Below are positions 35,481-44,573 of a stretch of 64,000 nucleotides of DNA, piece by piece. Origin of the DNA: Tectiglobus sp965223355 (lineage in GTDB: Bacteria > Pseudomonadota > Alphaproteobacteria > Rhizobiales > Hyphomicrobiaceae); NCBI GenBank assembly GCA_965223355.1, contig CBDCWE010000003.1, positions 3,410,001 to 3,474,000 on the forward strand, read 5' to 3'. Position 1 is the first letter of the stretch; every line of letters starts with the position of its first letter. The notes beneath the pieces were generated by a model that saw only the letters and a program-made list of their open reading frames with translations, made no database searches and was not told where the DNA came from. A program made the translations under genes and the position numbers.

Positions 35481-36341
35481 ATGTCTCATTGTCATCAACA
35501 GCTGCGGCATGGGCGGACGGTCGCCGGCGAGCAGCGCGCAACGGAGCTGATTTCGGCGTTCATTGTGAGGTTCGTTAGGTTCGTGATATTCGCGATATTC
35601 GCGATGTTCGCCGGTCAATCGGTTAGCGCGCGAGGCCCGGCCGACAGCTGTGCGTTGGCGCTGGTGTTGGCGATCGATGTGTCTGGAAGTGTCGATGCCG
35701 GTGAATACCAGCTGCAGGCCGGTGGGCTCGCGGATGCGCTGCGCTCGGAGGACGTGGCGGCCGCGTTGGCGGCGGTTCGTGGCGGCGTCTTCATGTCGGC
35801 CGTGCATTGGAGCGGCAACGGTCAACAGGCCCAGGTCACACCGTGGACGTTGTTGCGCGAGCGCACCGATGCCGATCGGCTTGCCAGCTTGATCGAGGGC
35901 CAGCCGCGGCGATTTGACAAGTATTCGACCGCCATCGGCGAGGCGCTGATGTTTGCCGATGCCCAGTTCGCAAAGCTGCCGCGAACCTGCCGCCGCAACG
36001 TCATCGACATCTCCGGTGACGGGCGCAGCAATGAGGGATGGTCACCCAATCTCGTTCGCGATCGCCTCGTGCAACGCGGCGTGACTGTAAATGCGCTTGC
36101 CATTCTGGCGAGTGATCCGGATCTGCTCACCTACTTTCAGCGCTATATCATTGGTGGAGCTGGATCGTTTGCAATGAGCGCCGATCGTTTCGAAGACTAT
36201 CCAACGGCAATCCGGCGCAAACTGGTGCGCGAAATCCTGCCGCCCATCGCAACTCCGCATCAGCGCCGGCACGGGCACTTCGCGGCATCGAGCCCGGTAA
36301 TATACCACCCTTACCATCCTTACAGGAACCGCCCGGAATGA
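35481..36341 (+). CDS. DUF1194 (VWFA-like) exported protein
   Basis: A 286-residue protein. The N-terminal signal peptide core (FVRFVIFAIFAMFAGQ, about 30-45) is encoded by a 9 bp tandem DNA repeat, and cleavage is likely near QSVSARG. The mature part is the DUF1194 fold, a von Willebrand A relative: MIDAS motif LVLAIDVSGSVDAGEYQ, later NVIDISGDGRSNEG and RGVTVNALAILASDPDLLTY. The last ~35 residues are a His/Pro/Tyr-rich tail (YHPYHPYRN). Its TGA overlaps the ATG of the acyl-CoA dehydrogenase gene (ATGA). Confidence 0.85.
   Translation: MSHCHQQLRHGRTVAGEQRATELISAFIVRFVRFVIFAIFAMFAGQSVSARGPADSCALALVLAIDVSGSVDAGEYQLQAGGLADALRSEDVAAALAAVRGGVFMSAVHWSGNGQQAQVTPWTLLRERTDADRLASLIEGQPRRFDKYSTAIGEALMFADAQFAKLPRTCRRNVIDISGDGRSNEGWSPNLVRDRLVQRGVTVNALAILASDPDLLTYFQRYIIGGAGSFAMSADRFEDYPTAIRRKLVREILPPIATPHQRRHGHFAASSPVIYHPYHPYRNRPE
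35571..35615 (+). repeat. 9 bp tandem repeat in the DUF1194 signal peptide
   Basis: Five 9-base units, TTCGTTAGG, TTCGTGATA, TTCGCGATA, TTCGCGATG and TTCGCCGGT, encode successive F-x-x triplets of the hydrophobic core. Gain or loss of a unit would lengthen or shorten the signal peptide in frame. Confidence 0.7.
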
Positions 36342-38125
36342 ACGACACCGACGACCAACGATCTGCTGGCACGGCCGCGAACACCGGCGCCATCGCACCC
36401 GATACCACCGGTTGGAATTTCTTCACGGCGGATCAGGGCCTCAATGACCTGCTCAAGCTTTATCTTGCCGATGACCTCTTGCACCATATCGCGCCCTATC
36501 TTGCGCGCCTCGGCGCGCTGGCAGCAGGACGGCTCGACCGGGCCGCGCATCTGGCCGACCGCCATCCGCCGATCCTGCATCACCGTGACCGCTACGGCAA
36601 CGATGAGCAGTGGATCGAGTATCACCCGGCCTACCGCGAGCTTGAAGCGGCGGCCTATGGCGAGTTTGCGATTCATGCGCTGAGCCATCGCGGCAACGTG
36701 ATCGGCTGGCCGCAACCGCTGCCCGTCGTTGCCAAGCACGCGTTTACCTACCTCTTTAACCAGACCGAGTTCGGGCTTGGCTGCCCGATCAACGTCACGG
36801 ACTCCGGCGCGCACTGCATTCGCCTGTTTGGTGATGAGGCGGTCAAGGCGCGGTTTCTGGATCGTATGCTGTCCCGCGATGTCGACGCGCTCTGGCAGGG
36901 CGCCCAGTTCATGACCGAGAAGGAAGGCGGCTCCGACGTCGGCAGCGCGACGACCCGGGCCGAATTCGACGGCACGCACTGGCGGATTTATGGCGACAAG
37001 TGGTTCTGCTCCAATGCCGACGGCAAGGCGGTGCTGTTGTTGGCGCGGCCGCAAGGGGCGGCGGGCGGAACCCGCGGTCTCGGGATGTTCGTGATGCCAC
37101 GCTTTCTCGATGATGGATCGGCAAACCACTACCGGATCGTACGCCTCAAGGACAAGCTCGGCACGCGGTCAATGGCCTCCGGCGAAGTCAAGCTGGAGGG
37201 CGCTATCGCCTATCCCCTGGGCGCGCTTGCCGACGGCATGAAGCAGATGCTGGAAATGGTCAACTGGTCGCGACTGTCCAACGGTGTTAAGTCGTCGGCA
37301 CTGATGCGGCGCGCCGTTCATGATGCGCTGGCGGCCATGCGCGGGCGGCACGTGTTCGGAACTGCGCTGGCCGAGAAACCACTGGCCAAACGGCAAATGC
37401 TCAAAATTGCGCTGCCGGCGGAGCAGTCGCTATCGATGTGGTTTTATACGGCGGATGCGCTTGACAAGGCGGAAGGATACGGTGACCAGCCGCCGAGCCA
37501 AACCGCCAAGGCGATCCTTCGTCTGGCGACGCCGGTACTGAAATTCCGTGCCACCCGTGACGGGCGCAAGGTCACCGGCGATGGCCTAGAAATGCGCGGC
37601 GGCATAGGTTACGTCGAAGAATGGGTCAACCCGAGACTGGTGCGCGATGCTCATCTCGGCTCGATCTGGGAAGGGGCAAGCAACGTCGTTGCGATCGACA
37701 TCGTCGCGCGCGCGGTTGGCAAGCACGCCTGCCAGGAACCGCTGGTCGCAGACCTCATCGCGCGGCTGCGTGAAGCTGACGAACTGCCCGATGCCTACCG
37801 AGAGAAGCTGGTCGGTTTCCTGCAATTGGCCTCAGCCCGCCTTGGCGACGTTGCCGGCAACGGTGCGAACGAGGTGCAGATGCGGCAGGTCTCAACGCTA
37901 TTCTATCACGCCGTTACGGCCGCCCTGCTGGCCTGGGAAGGGGTAATGATCCATCGTCACCGCGGTGATGCCCGCCGGCTGTTGTGGTCGAAACTGGTGG
38001 TCGACCATCATCTCACACCACGCGACCCGTTTGACCTGGGCGATGGCGGCCGAGAGATCGACATTGCCGATCTGTTGCTCGGCGATCAGCCCGTGCTGCT
38101 GATGGACATTGCCGCCGATCTTTGA
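36338..38125 (+). CDS. AidB-like acyl-CoA dehydrogenase
   Basis: A 595-residue flavoprotein of the acyl-CoA dehydrogenase superfamily. FAD and substrate segments are QFMTEKEGGSDVGSATTRAE, GDKWFCSNADGKAVLLLARP and MRGGIGYVEEWVNPRLVRDA. The C-terminal GSIWEGASNVVAIDIVARA is typical of the FAD-binding end. Length and the RPQGAAGGTRGLGMFVMPR segment point to the AidB branch rather than short-chain dehydrogenases. AidB proteins can bind DNA in E. coli, but the basic C-terminus for this is not evident. The gene overlaps DUF1194 by 4 bp. Confidence 0.88.
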   Translation: MNDTDDQRSAGTAANTGAIAPDTTGWNFFTADQGLNDLLKLYLADDLLHHIAPYLARLGALAAGRLDRAAHLADRHPPILHHRDRYGNDEQWIEYHPAYRELEAAAYGEFAIHALSHRGNVIGWPQPLPVVAKHAFTYLFNQTEFGLGCPINVTDSGAHCIRLFGDEAVKARFLDRMLSRDVDALWQGAQFMTEKEGGSDVGSATTRAEFDGTHWRIYGDKWFCSNADGKAVLLLARPQGAAGGTRGLGMFVMPRFLDDGSANHYRIVRLKDKLGTRSMASGEVKLEGAIAYPLGALADGMKQMLEMVNWSRLSNGVKSSALMRRAVHDALAAMRGRHVFGTALAEKPLAKRQMLKIALPAEQSLSMWFYTADALDKAEGYGDQPPSQTAKAILRLATPVLKFRATRDGRKVTGDGLEMRGGIGYVEEWVNPRLVRDAHLGSIWEGASNVVAIDIVARAVGKHACQEPLVADLIARLREADELPDAYREKLVGFLQLASARLGDVAGNGANEVQMRQVSTLFYHAVTAALLAWEGVMIHRHRGDARRLLWSKLVVDHHLTPRDPFDLGDGGREIDIADLLLGDQPVLLMDIAADL

Positions 38126-38167
38126 AACAACGGCTGCACGTCCTTGCGCGCCTGCGGAGGAGAAACC

Positions 38168-38890
38168 ATGAGCCTGTCCGACGTCAAAGCCCTGACCTTC
38201 GATACCGGCGGTACGATCCTTGATTGGCACACCGGATTTGCGAGCGCATTGGCCGACGTCGGCACTGCCCACGGCATCGACAGGGACTGGCATGCACTGG
38301 CCAATGACATGCGGCGCAAGTCGCTCGGCAAAATGCTCAATCTCGGTGAGAATGAGCCGCCGGCCTACAACTTTGACGGTGCACACCGGGCCGCACTCGA
38401 TGAGATCATTGCCGCCAACGGCCTGGAGGCTGTCACAGACGCGGAACGTCACCGGATTGCCTATGAAGTGCCGCACGCGTTTATCTGCTGGCCGGATTTT
38501 CCCGCCGTGCTGCCGCGGTTGCGTGAGACATTCATGTGCGCGTCGTTTACGATCCTGAGTTTCAGGATCATCATGGATACCGCACGGCAGAACGGGCTGA
38601 GCTGGGATGCCGTGTTTTCCTGCGAGGCGATCGGCAAATACAAGGTGTTACCGGAGGCCTATCTGGCGGTTGCGAAATTTCTGCAGCTCGACCCGGGCGA
38701 GATCCTGATGGTTGCCTGCCACAACTTCGATCTCGATGCCGCCAAAGCGCAAGGCTACAACACGGCGTTTGTCAAACGGCCGCTGGAGTGGGGGCCTGAA
38801 GCACCGCCGGACCCGGAGCCCAATCCCATCCACGACATCATCGTCGATGACTTTCCGGGGTTGGCGCGCGCCCTCGGTATCGTTTTATAG
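38168..38890 (+). CDS. HAD-family type II haloacid dehalogenase-like hydrolase
   Basis: A 240-residue HAD hydrolase from ATG 38168, preceded by GGAGGAG. Nucleophile motif ALTFDTGGTILDWHTG places the Asp at residue 12 (FDTGGT, where characterised L-2-haloacid dehalogenases read FDAYGT). Motif II region is FTILSFRII, the conserved Lys lies in AIGKYKVLPEAYL, and the last motif is VACHNFDLDAAKAQGYNTAF. The overall pattern matches (S)-2-haloacid dehalogenase type II, but activity is not assured given the altered nucleophile loop. It follows the acyl-CoA dehydrogenase by 42 bp. Confidence 0.82.
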   Translation: MSLSDVKALTFDTGGTILDWHTGFASALADVGTAHGIDRDWHALANDMRRKSLGKMLNLGENEPPAYNFDGAHRAALDEIIAANGLEAVTDAERHRIAYEVPHAFICWPDFPAVLPRLRETFMCASFTILSFRIIMDTARQNGLSWDAVFSCEAIGKYKVLPEAYLAVAKFLQLDPGEILMVACHNFDLDAAKAQGYNTAFVKRPLEWGPEAPPDPEPNPIHDIIVDDFPGLARALGIVL

Positions 38891-38989
38891 GAAGCCGCCG
38901 AACAAGTTTGGGGCCAGCGGATGATCCTCTGGGCAGGCTGTTTGCGGGGCTGGAAGCTCCGCATCGCTCGTCGCGAGGCGGCGGTTGAG
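38889..38989. repeat. Family B repeat, degenerate copy
   Basis: GCCGAACAAGTTTGGGGCCA onward aligns with copy 1. Hairpin 2 is GCGGGGCT/AGCTCCGC against GAGGGGCT/AGCCCCTC in copy 1: the second base pair changed from A-T to C-G on both sides. The rest of the 513 bp gap to 39404 holds no gene; TTGACA at 39194-39199 may belong to the nuclease promoter. Confidence 0.6.
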
Positions 38990-39403
38990 CCACGGGTTGC
39001 ACCGGCCGCTCACAACCCGGCCCAAGGGCCGGGCGCTGTTGTACGCCGGTGACGTGCCTCAATTCATAGCCGCGGTGATATGACGTTCAACCGCAGGCAA
39101 CCGCGGGGCGCAACTTGACGGCCGTGTCAGATTTCAGATCCGGCATCGTGCGCCGCCCATCGCCCACAAGCTTCGTTGTTTCGGAGCAATTTAAAGTTGA
39201 CATTGATCTGAGTTCCGGATTGTGAGCGTTCGGCGAGGCGGCCTGCGAATAATCTCAGCGCTGTCGACCACCAACATGTGATCCGCAGCAATAACCTCAC
39301 AAATACAATTCGTTAAGGATTTGGGTCGACGGTTCCGCGCGGCGCCCCGTCGACGGCTCACTTTTGCCTTTTGGTCGCCCTTCGACTCATATAACCACAA
39401 CCT

Positions 39404-40150
39404 ATGCGCGTGTTATCCAGTCAGAAGTTTGCCAAGGCTGCTGCCAGCTGTGCGCTGGCCGGTGGTTTGGTGTTGGCGCTTTACACGTTTTCGTCGCCGA
39501 GCGGTTCGGTCGAACGCGGGCCGGCGGCGGCGAGCGGACACGCCGTGGTTGTGGATGGCGACACCGTCGACATAGCCGGCCGCCGGGTGCGCCTCGAGGG
39601 CATTGATGCGCCGGAACTGGGCCAGCGCTGCCCGCGCAGTTTTGGGTGGGGGGCGTGGCCGGCCGGGCGCCAGGCACGGCAAGCCTTGATCGGGCTGATC
39701 GCCCGACGGCCGGTCACCTGCCGGGCGCGCGGCCTTGACCAATACGGCCGCATGCTGGGTGTGTGTTTTGCCGGCGGGATCGAGCTCAATGGCGCGATGG
39801 TGCAGCGCGGAATGGCGTGGGCGTTCCGGCGTTATTCGACCTCCTATGTGGCCGCCGAGCAGGATGCCCGCAGCAACCGGATCGGCATTTGGCAAACGCG
39901 CTGTGCGCCGGCCTGGGAATACCGCCAGGCGCGATGGTTGGCGGGCGCTGCCGCGGCGCCGCGCGGATGCGCGATCAAAGGCAATATCACGAAGGCCGGC
40001 CGGATCTACCACATGCCGTGGAGTCCGTGGTATCGCAAGACCAAGATCGAACCGCAAAAGGGCGAGCGTTGGTTTTGCGATGAACCGGCGGCCCAGGCGG
40101 CGGGATGGCGACCGGCAGTGCCGCGGACCGGCGGGCCGTCGGTGCGTTGA
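39404..40150 (+). CDS. Exported thermonuclease-family (SNase-like) protein
   Basis: A 248-residue protein. An N-terminal signal or anchor helix (ASCALAGGLVLALYTF) leads to an SNase-like OB fold: VVDGDTVDIAGRRVRLEGID, then APELGQRC, RGLDQYGRMLGVCF and MVQRGMAWAFRRY. The catalytic Arg/Glu/Arg pattern is plausible (RLEGID...E...R). A C-terminal ~50-residue segment, GNITKAGRIYHMPWSPWYR then GERWFCDEPAAQAAGWRP, is the small 'sunset'-type module often attached to nucleases. Likely periplasmic or exported. Confidence 0.85.
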   Translation: MRVLSSQKFAKAAASCALAGGLVLALYTFSSPSGSVERGPAAASGHAVVVDGDTVDIAGRRVRLEGIDAPELGQRCPRSFGWGAWPAGRQARQALIGLIARRPVTCRARGLDQYGRMLGVCFAGGIELNGAMVQRGMAWAFRRYSTSYVAAEQDARSNRIGIWQTRCAPAWEYRQARWLAGAAAAPRGCAIKGNITKAGRIYHMPWSPWYRKTKIEPQKGERWFCDEPAAQAAGWRPAVPRTGGPSVR

Positions 40151-40554
40151 TCGCCAACCGCGGCGCTCGCCGGCAAGCCTCAACTCCTCGCACATCCGCA
40201 GGCGTCACCCACTCGCGAAGCGCTTCAATCGGGGCCGGGCCCGTGATGTGGCGATCGAGGCTGTAATGATGGCACCGGCAGTAATGTGGGTCTTGCAAGG
40301 TCAGATACCCGTGTCTCAGCAACCTGCACATTGACAGCCTGCCCATCTGTCAATCGCGCGAATTGACTGACATGCATTGCTTCATTCAGAGCGCATCTCG
40401 CGCGCCGCGCCACCGCAACACGAGCGATAGAGCCGGGGAACTGGTCCTACAACGATACGATGAAAATAAATCAGCAACTAATTTCGCATAGGCGTTGGAA
40501 GGTTATCTGGTTCAACTCGCGCCCAGCGTGAAGGGCGCGCCAAAGGAATGCCAA
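40151..40554. other. Intergenic region upstream of the YIDP-methyltransferase-sulfatase unit
   Basis: About 400 bp with no recognised gene or repeat. It should carry the promoter of the following three-gene unit; a weak TTGACT at 40362-40367 is the only box-like match seen. Confidence 0.35.
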
Positions 40555-40779
40555 ATGTATTGCGTCCCGAAGGTGGCTCTGGCTGCCACCGCTGCGATTC
40601 TTCTGCCAACCCCAGCATTTGCCTATATTGATCCGGCTGTCGGCAGCATGATGCTGCAAGGCGTCCTGGGTGCAATCGCGATTGCCGGGACCGCATGGTA
40701 CGCGCTGCGCCAGAAGGTCGGCGCTTTGTTTGCCACCGCGAAAGCCGCAATCTCCGCGCGTTCGTCAAGCAAAAAGTAA
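40555..40779 (+). CDS. Small exported membrane protein with AYIDP motif
   Basis: A 74-residue protein from ATG 40555, with AAGGA 8 bases upstream; an in-frame TTG at 40495 is less likely. A signal peptide (ALAATAAILLPTPAFA) is followed by YIDPAVGSMMLQGVLGAIAI, one membrane helix and a basic Ser/Lys tail. Small proteins with A-YIDPG-GS-x-LQ are common beside polysaccharide or alkaline-phosphatase-superfamily genes, and that is the setting here. Function is unknown. It ends 6 bp before the methyltransferase gene. Confidence 0.7.
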   Translation: MYCVPKVALAATAAILLPTPAFAYIDPAVGSMMLQGVLGAIAIAGTAWYALRQKVGALFATAKAAISARSSSKK

Positions 40780-40785
40780 CTCATC

Positions 40786-42192
40786 GTGACGCGCAGTTCA
40801 GTGATGTTCGAGCGGGTCGGCGGCTCCTTCCGCGACCCGGCGGGCCAAGTTTTTGACGACGGCCATACGATTTTGCGCACGGTGACCGGGGGCAAGATCG
40901 AAGACTTCCTGAAGGTCCAGGCTCAGGGCGTGCTGGAGCGCCTGAGGCAACGCGGCCAAATCGTCAGCAGCACCGATGTAACCAACGAGCATGCCGACAT
41001 GCTGGTCGGCGATGTCCGGCGGGTGCTGCGCCATGAGCGGCTCGACTATATTTCCTACCCCTACGAGTGGTGCTTCGGCCAACTCAAAGATGCCGCGCTG
41101 CTAACGTTGGACCTGCAGATCGAACTGCTCGAGAACGAAGACATAACTCTCGCCGACAACACTGCCTACAACGTTCAGTTCGATGGCTGGCGGCCGCTGT
41201 TTATCGATGTGCTTTCCCTGCAGAAATACGCCGAAGGGACGCCGTGGGTCGGGTACGGGCAGTTCTGCGAGCAATTTCTCAATCCACTCCTGCTGCAGTC
41301 GAAGCTCGATATCGATTTTCGCCATTGGTACCGCGGCAGCGTTGACGGCATTGCAACGCTGGACCTGTGCAAGATGCTCAAGTGGCATCACTTCCTGTCG
41401 CCCGGTGTGTTCTCTCACGTCTATCTCCATGCCAGGAGCCTGGAGAAGGCATTCCGTGCATCCCATGACACGAACAGCGCCGGTGCAGAGGTGAAACTGC
41501 CAAAGGCGAGACTGCTGGCGCTGTTCAGGTACATGAGGTTATTCATCAACAGTCTCGAAGCGCAAACCAAGAACACGACCTGGGCAGCCTACGAGACGAC
41601 AAATACCTACGAACGAGCTGCATCAGAGAAAAAGCGCGGTTTCGTCGCCGAGTTCGTCGAGAAGGCGAAACCCAACACCCTGATTGACCTCGGCTGCAAT
41701 GCCGGAGAGTTTTCGGTTCTGTCACTCGCGGCAGGCGCGCGCCATGTTGTCGGGTTCGACTTCGATAGCAACGCAGTCGAAATCGCTTATGCGCGCGCGA
41801 AAGCAGACGAGTTAAACTTGCTGCCGCTGCAGCTCGATGCTTTCAATCCAAGTCCCAGTCAGGGATGGCGCCAATGCGAGCGCATGGGCTTTGCGGATCG
41901 CGCACAGGCGGACGCCGTTATCGCTCTCGCCTTCGAGCACCATCTTGCGATCGCCAAGAATGCGCCGTTGGACGAGGTCATCGACTGGATCGTTGCGATC
42001 GCACCTCATGGCATCATCGAGTTCGTCCCCAAGAGCGATCCGACCGTTCAGGTCATGTTGCGCGGGCGCCAAGACATCTTCCCTGACTACACGCCGGAAA
42101 ATTTCACCGACGCGCTCCGGCGCAGTGCGAGCATTGTCAGAAATCAACAGGTGACCGATGATGGTCGAACGCTTTTCCAATTTCAGCGCTAG
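40786..42192 (+). CDS. NoeA-like SAM-dependent methyltransferase
   Basis: A 468-residue protein with GTG start (an ATG six codons in is possible). The N-terminal ~290 residues (FRDPAGQVFDDGHTILRTV, then YPYEWCFGQLKDAALLTLDL, DGWRPLFIDVLSLQKYAEG and HHFLSPGVFSHVYLHAR) match the region typical of NoeA-type nodulation methyltransferases and their wider bacterial relatives. A Rossmann SAM site follows: TLIDLGCNAGEFSVLSLAAG at 298-317, with VVGFDFDSNAVEIAYARA. Substrate is unknown; a lipid or glycan is inferred from family and neighbours. Its last 35 bases overlap the next gene. Confidence 0.82.
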   Translation: MTRSSVMFERVGGSFRDPAGQVFDDGHTILRTVTGGKIEDFLKVQAQGVLERLRQRGQIVSSTDVTNEHADMLVGDVRRVLRHERLDYISYPYEWCFGQLKDAALLTLDLQIELLENEDITLADNTAYNVQFDGWRPLFIDVLSLQKYAEGTPWVGYGQFCEQFLNPLLLQSKLDIDFRHWYRGSVDGIATLDLCKMLKWHHFLSPGVFSHVYLHARSLEKAFRASHDTNSAGAEVKLPKARLLALFRYMRLFINSLEAQTKNTTWAAYETTNTYERAASEKKRGFVAEFVEKAKPNTLIDLGCNAGEFSVLSLAAGARHVVGFDFDSNAVEIAYARAKADELNLLPLQLDAFNPSPSQGWRQCERMGFADRAQADAVIALAFEHHLAIAKNAPLDEVIDWIVAIAPHGIIEFVPKSDPTVQVMLRGRQDIFPDYTPENFTDALRRSASIVRNQQVTDDGRTLFQFQR

Positions 42193-44008
42193 CATCCGAC
42201 GAGCAGGTGGCATTTATTTCCTGTTCATTCCAATTGGCGGCCTCGTAGCATACATCTTCGTGTTTTATGGCACCAAGCCGTCGGCGCTGCTTCTGACAGG
42301 CCACCTCGAGAAAGCCACAACACTTTTCACGCTGCTGTTCTTCGCGTTCACCTGCGCCGGCTTCCTGACCATCATCCTGGCGGCCGGACTAGCATCGAGA
42401 CGTGCCGCCGTGCGCACGTTTGCCGATCGCGCCGGCCTGTTCCTGTTTGCCGCCCTGGCAACCCTACTTGCAATCGTGATGGTCGAGAACTTCGCCTATA
42501 CACTGTTCCGCACAGGAATAAAGAACACGGAATCGATCCCTGCCAAGGTTCTCATTCTGGCAGCGAGCGCGGGCGCATTCTGCTTCTTTCTAAGGGTTGG
42601 CAGCAGCTATCGCAAAACCGTTTCCGAGTGCCGGTTTCCCATAGCCAATGCGATCATTGCTATCGCCAGCGTTTTTGCTCTGATCAATCTGTCGGGAAAC
42701 CTGAGCGCGTTTGCCTCGCTCGATAGGGACGTCCCGAAGCGCTTCAACATCGTCATCCTTTCTTCCGATGGCATCAATGCAAAGCGCATGTCGCTTTACG
42801 GCTACGGGCGCCAAACCACGCCGTTTCTCGACTCGCTCAAGGACGAGGTTCTGATCGCGCGCAGCTCCTATGCCAACAACGGACACACAACCGGTTCGAT
42901 CGTCTCACTGCTGACGGGCATGCTTCCAACACGCAGCAAGGTGGTCTTTCCGCCCGACAGCTTGAGCGGCGAAAATGCCTACCGGTCGCTGCCGCGGCTG
43001 CTGCGCAAGCAAGGCTACTACGCAAACAACATCGCCGTGCCTCATTACGCCGACGCCTCCATACAGAACCTGCTCGAGGCGTTCGACTACAACAACAACC
43101 GCAGCATGGTCAGCGCGTCATTTCCCATCAAGTTCAGCTACATGACGACGAACTGGCTGTTCGACCGCCTGTTGAGCGATACGACGGCACTCGTGAAAGA
43201 CGTCCTGTGGCTGGAGGAGATGCCTAACCCTTATGCGCAGGTTGACGGCATTGAACGGGGCAAACGTTACGGCTTCAACGATATGCACCGGCTGCGGAGC
43301 TTGCTGGCAGACCTCAATCGCACCGAGAGGTCGTTCTTCATAAACAGCCATTTCCTCGGAACCCATGGGCCATATTTCAACCCGCGCGTGATCCGGTTCT
43401 CTCTCGGTTCGAAAGACAACAACAAGGAGTGGTCAAATGATCACTACGATGACGCGGTGCTGACGTTCGATGCCTACGTCAAGCGGGTCTACAAGCGCCT
43501 GGAGAGCAAGGGACTGCTTGACAAGACAATCCTGGTAATCACCTCCGACCATGGCATTTCCAATGAGCCGCGCCTCAAAATTCCACTCATCATTAGATTC
43601 CCGAGAAAGGAATTTGGCGGCACCGTCATCAACGCCAACACGCAGACTGTCGATATTGCTCCGACACTGATCGATTTTCTCGGCGGTTCGAAGCCAACCT
43701 GGATGGATGGCACGAGCCTTATCGCCGGAACGCTGCCGGCGGATAGAAGGATCTATTCGACCAGCGTCTCGAGGACATTCTTGGCGCCGTCAATCGGTGC
43801 AGTGAGCGCGCCCACCGGCCGCTACGGCAGCATGGACTACTTCTATATGATGCACTGCGACATGACCTACAAACTGGACATCAGAACGTCCAAGTTCATG
43901 CATGTTGAAGCCAAGGATCCGCAAAGGATGTGTGCCGCCAAAGATCAGCTGACACCAAACGCGGCTAAAGCAATCATGCTGGAACACCTCCGCGTGCGCT
44001 ACCGGTAG
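42158..44008 (+). CDS. Membrane-anchored sulfatase/phosphotransferase (alkaline phosphatase superfamily)
   Basis: A 616-residue inner-membrane protein with five probable helices in the first ~180 residues and a large periplasmic catalytic domain. Metal and nucleophile residues of the sulfatase/LtaS/EptA fold are visible: FNIVILSSDGINAKRMSLYG (Asp204), ANNGHTTGSIVSLLTG (Thr245 or Thr244 as nucleophile, no formylglycine C/S-x-P-x-R motif), FLGTHGPYF (His403) and VITSDHGIS (Asp464, His465). Lack of the sulfatase activation motif favours phosphotransfer (phosphoethanolamine or glycerol-phosphate type) over sulfate hydrolysis. It overlaps the methyltransferase gene by 35 bp, indicating joint translation. 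Confidence 0.85.
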   Translation: MMVERFSNFSASIRRAGGIYFLFIPIGGLVAYIFVFYGTKPSALLLTGHLEKATTLFTLLFFAFTCAGFLTIILAAGLASRRAAVRTFADRAGLFLFAALATLLAIVMVENFAYTLFRTGIKNTESIPAKVLILAASAGAFCFFLRVGSSYRKTVSECRFPIANAIIAIASVFALINLSGNLSAFASLDRDVPKRFNIVILSSDGINAKRMSLYGYGRQTTPFLDSLKDEVLIARSSYANNGHTTGSIVSLLTGMLPTRSKVVFPPDSLSGENAYRSLPRLLRKQGYYANNIAVPHYADASIQNLLEAFDYNNNRSMVSASFPIKFSYMTTNWLFDRLLSDTTALVKDVLWLEEMPNPYAQVDGIERGKRYGFNDMHRLRSLLADLNRTERSFFINSHFLGTHGPYFNPRVIRFSLGSKDNNKEWSNDHYDDAVLTFDAYVKRVYKRLESKGLLDKTILVITSDHGISNEPRLKIPLIIRFPRKEFGGTVINANTQTVDIAPTLIDFLGGSKPTWMDGTSLIAGTLPADRRIYSTSVSRTFLAPSIGAVSAPTGRYGSMDYFYMMHCDMTYKLDIRTSKFMHVEAKDPQRMCAAKDQLTPNAAKAIMLEHLRVRYR

Positions 44009-44573
44009 CCGACGAGTACCGTGTTCCTGGAAGTCTCAGGCAACGGGCGTAACGGAGTATGCATCAGGCAAGGATCACTTGTTCGGATTATTTGATCTGT
44101 TCACATGATGCTGCAAAGCAGGTTCATGCTGGGCAGTCAAACAGAGGCAATACCGCCCCAGCTATGAATTGAACACTGCGTGGGCTTGAGATCATGGGCT
44201 TGGAGGCGGCCGAGCCTGGCAGGCGCGGTCGGCAGCGCGATGCCGAGGCATCCGGCAATGGGCGCAACGCACCAGGTGGCCGCCGTACGCCGACCCGCCG
44301 GGCGCTTTTTGCCGCCAGCTGCGTTGGGTGCCGCTTGTGGTACGCGGACCACGGCACGACACCCAACGCAGCTGGCGACAAAAATCGCTCCGGTGAACCG
44401 GATCAATACTTATGCGGGCTGGTATTAGCTGCTTTACACGCCGGCCATGGTTGCTGTCGGTCGTGGCGTGAATGCTGACTTGCAAACCTTCTACGAACGT
44501 TTGCGAGCCAACGTCAAGCCCGCCAAAGGGCATTGCCCTTTGGAAACCTGGGACCTGATCGGCGGTTCCTTAG
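44009..44573. other. Repeat-rich intergenic region left of the IS element
   Basis: No gene is seen. The region contains a 25 bp inverted repeat with one mismatch (44306-44330 and 44360-44384; the inner 17 bp are perfect), a 25 bp sequence at 44403-44427 shared with 54133-54157 (23/25 identical), and the 3' fragment of family B (44518-44568: AAGGGCATTGCCCTTTGG then AAACCTGGGACCTGATCGG). Confidence 0.7.
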
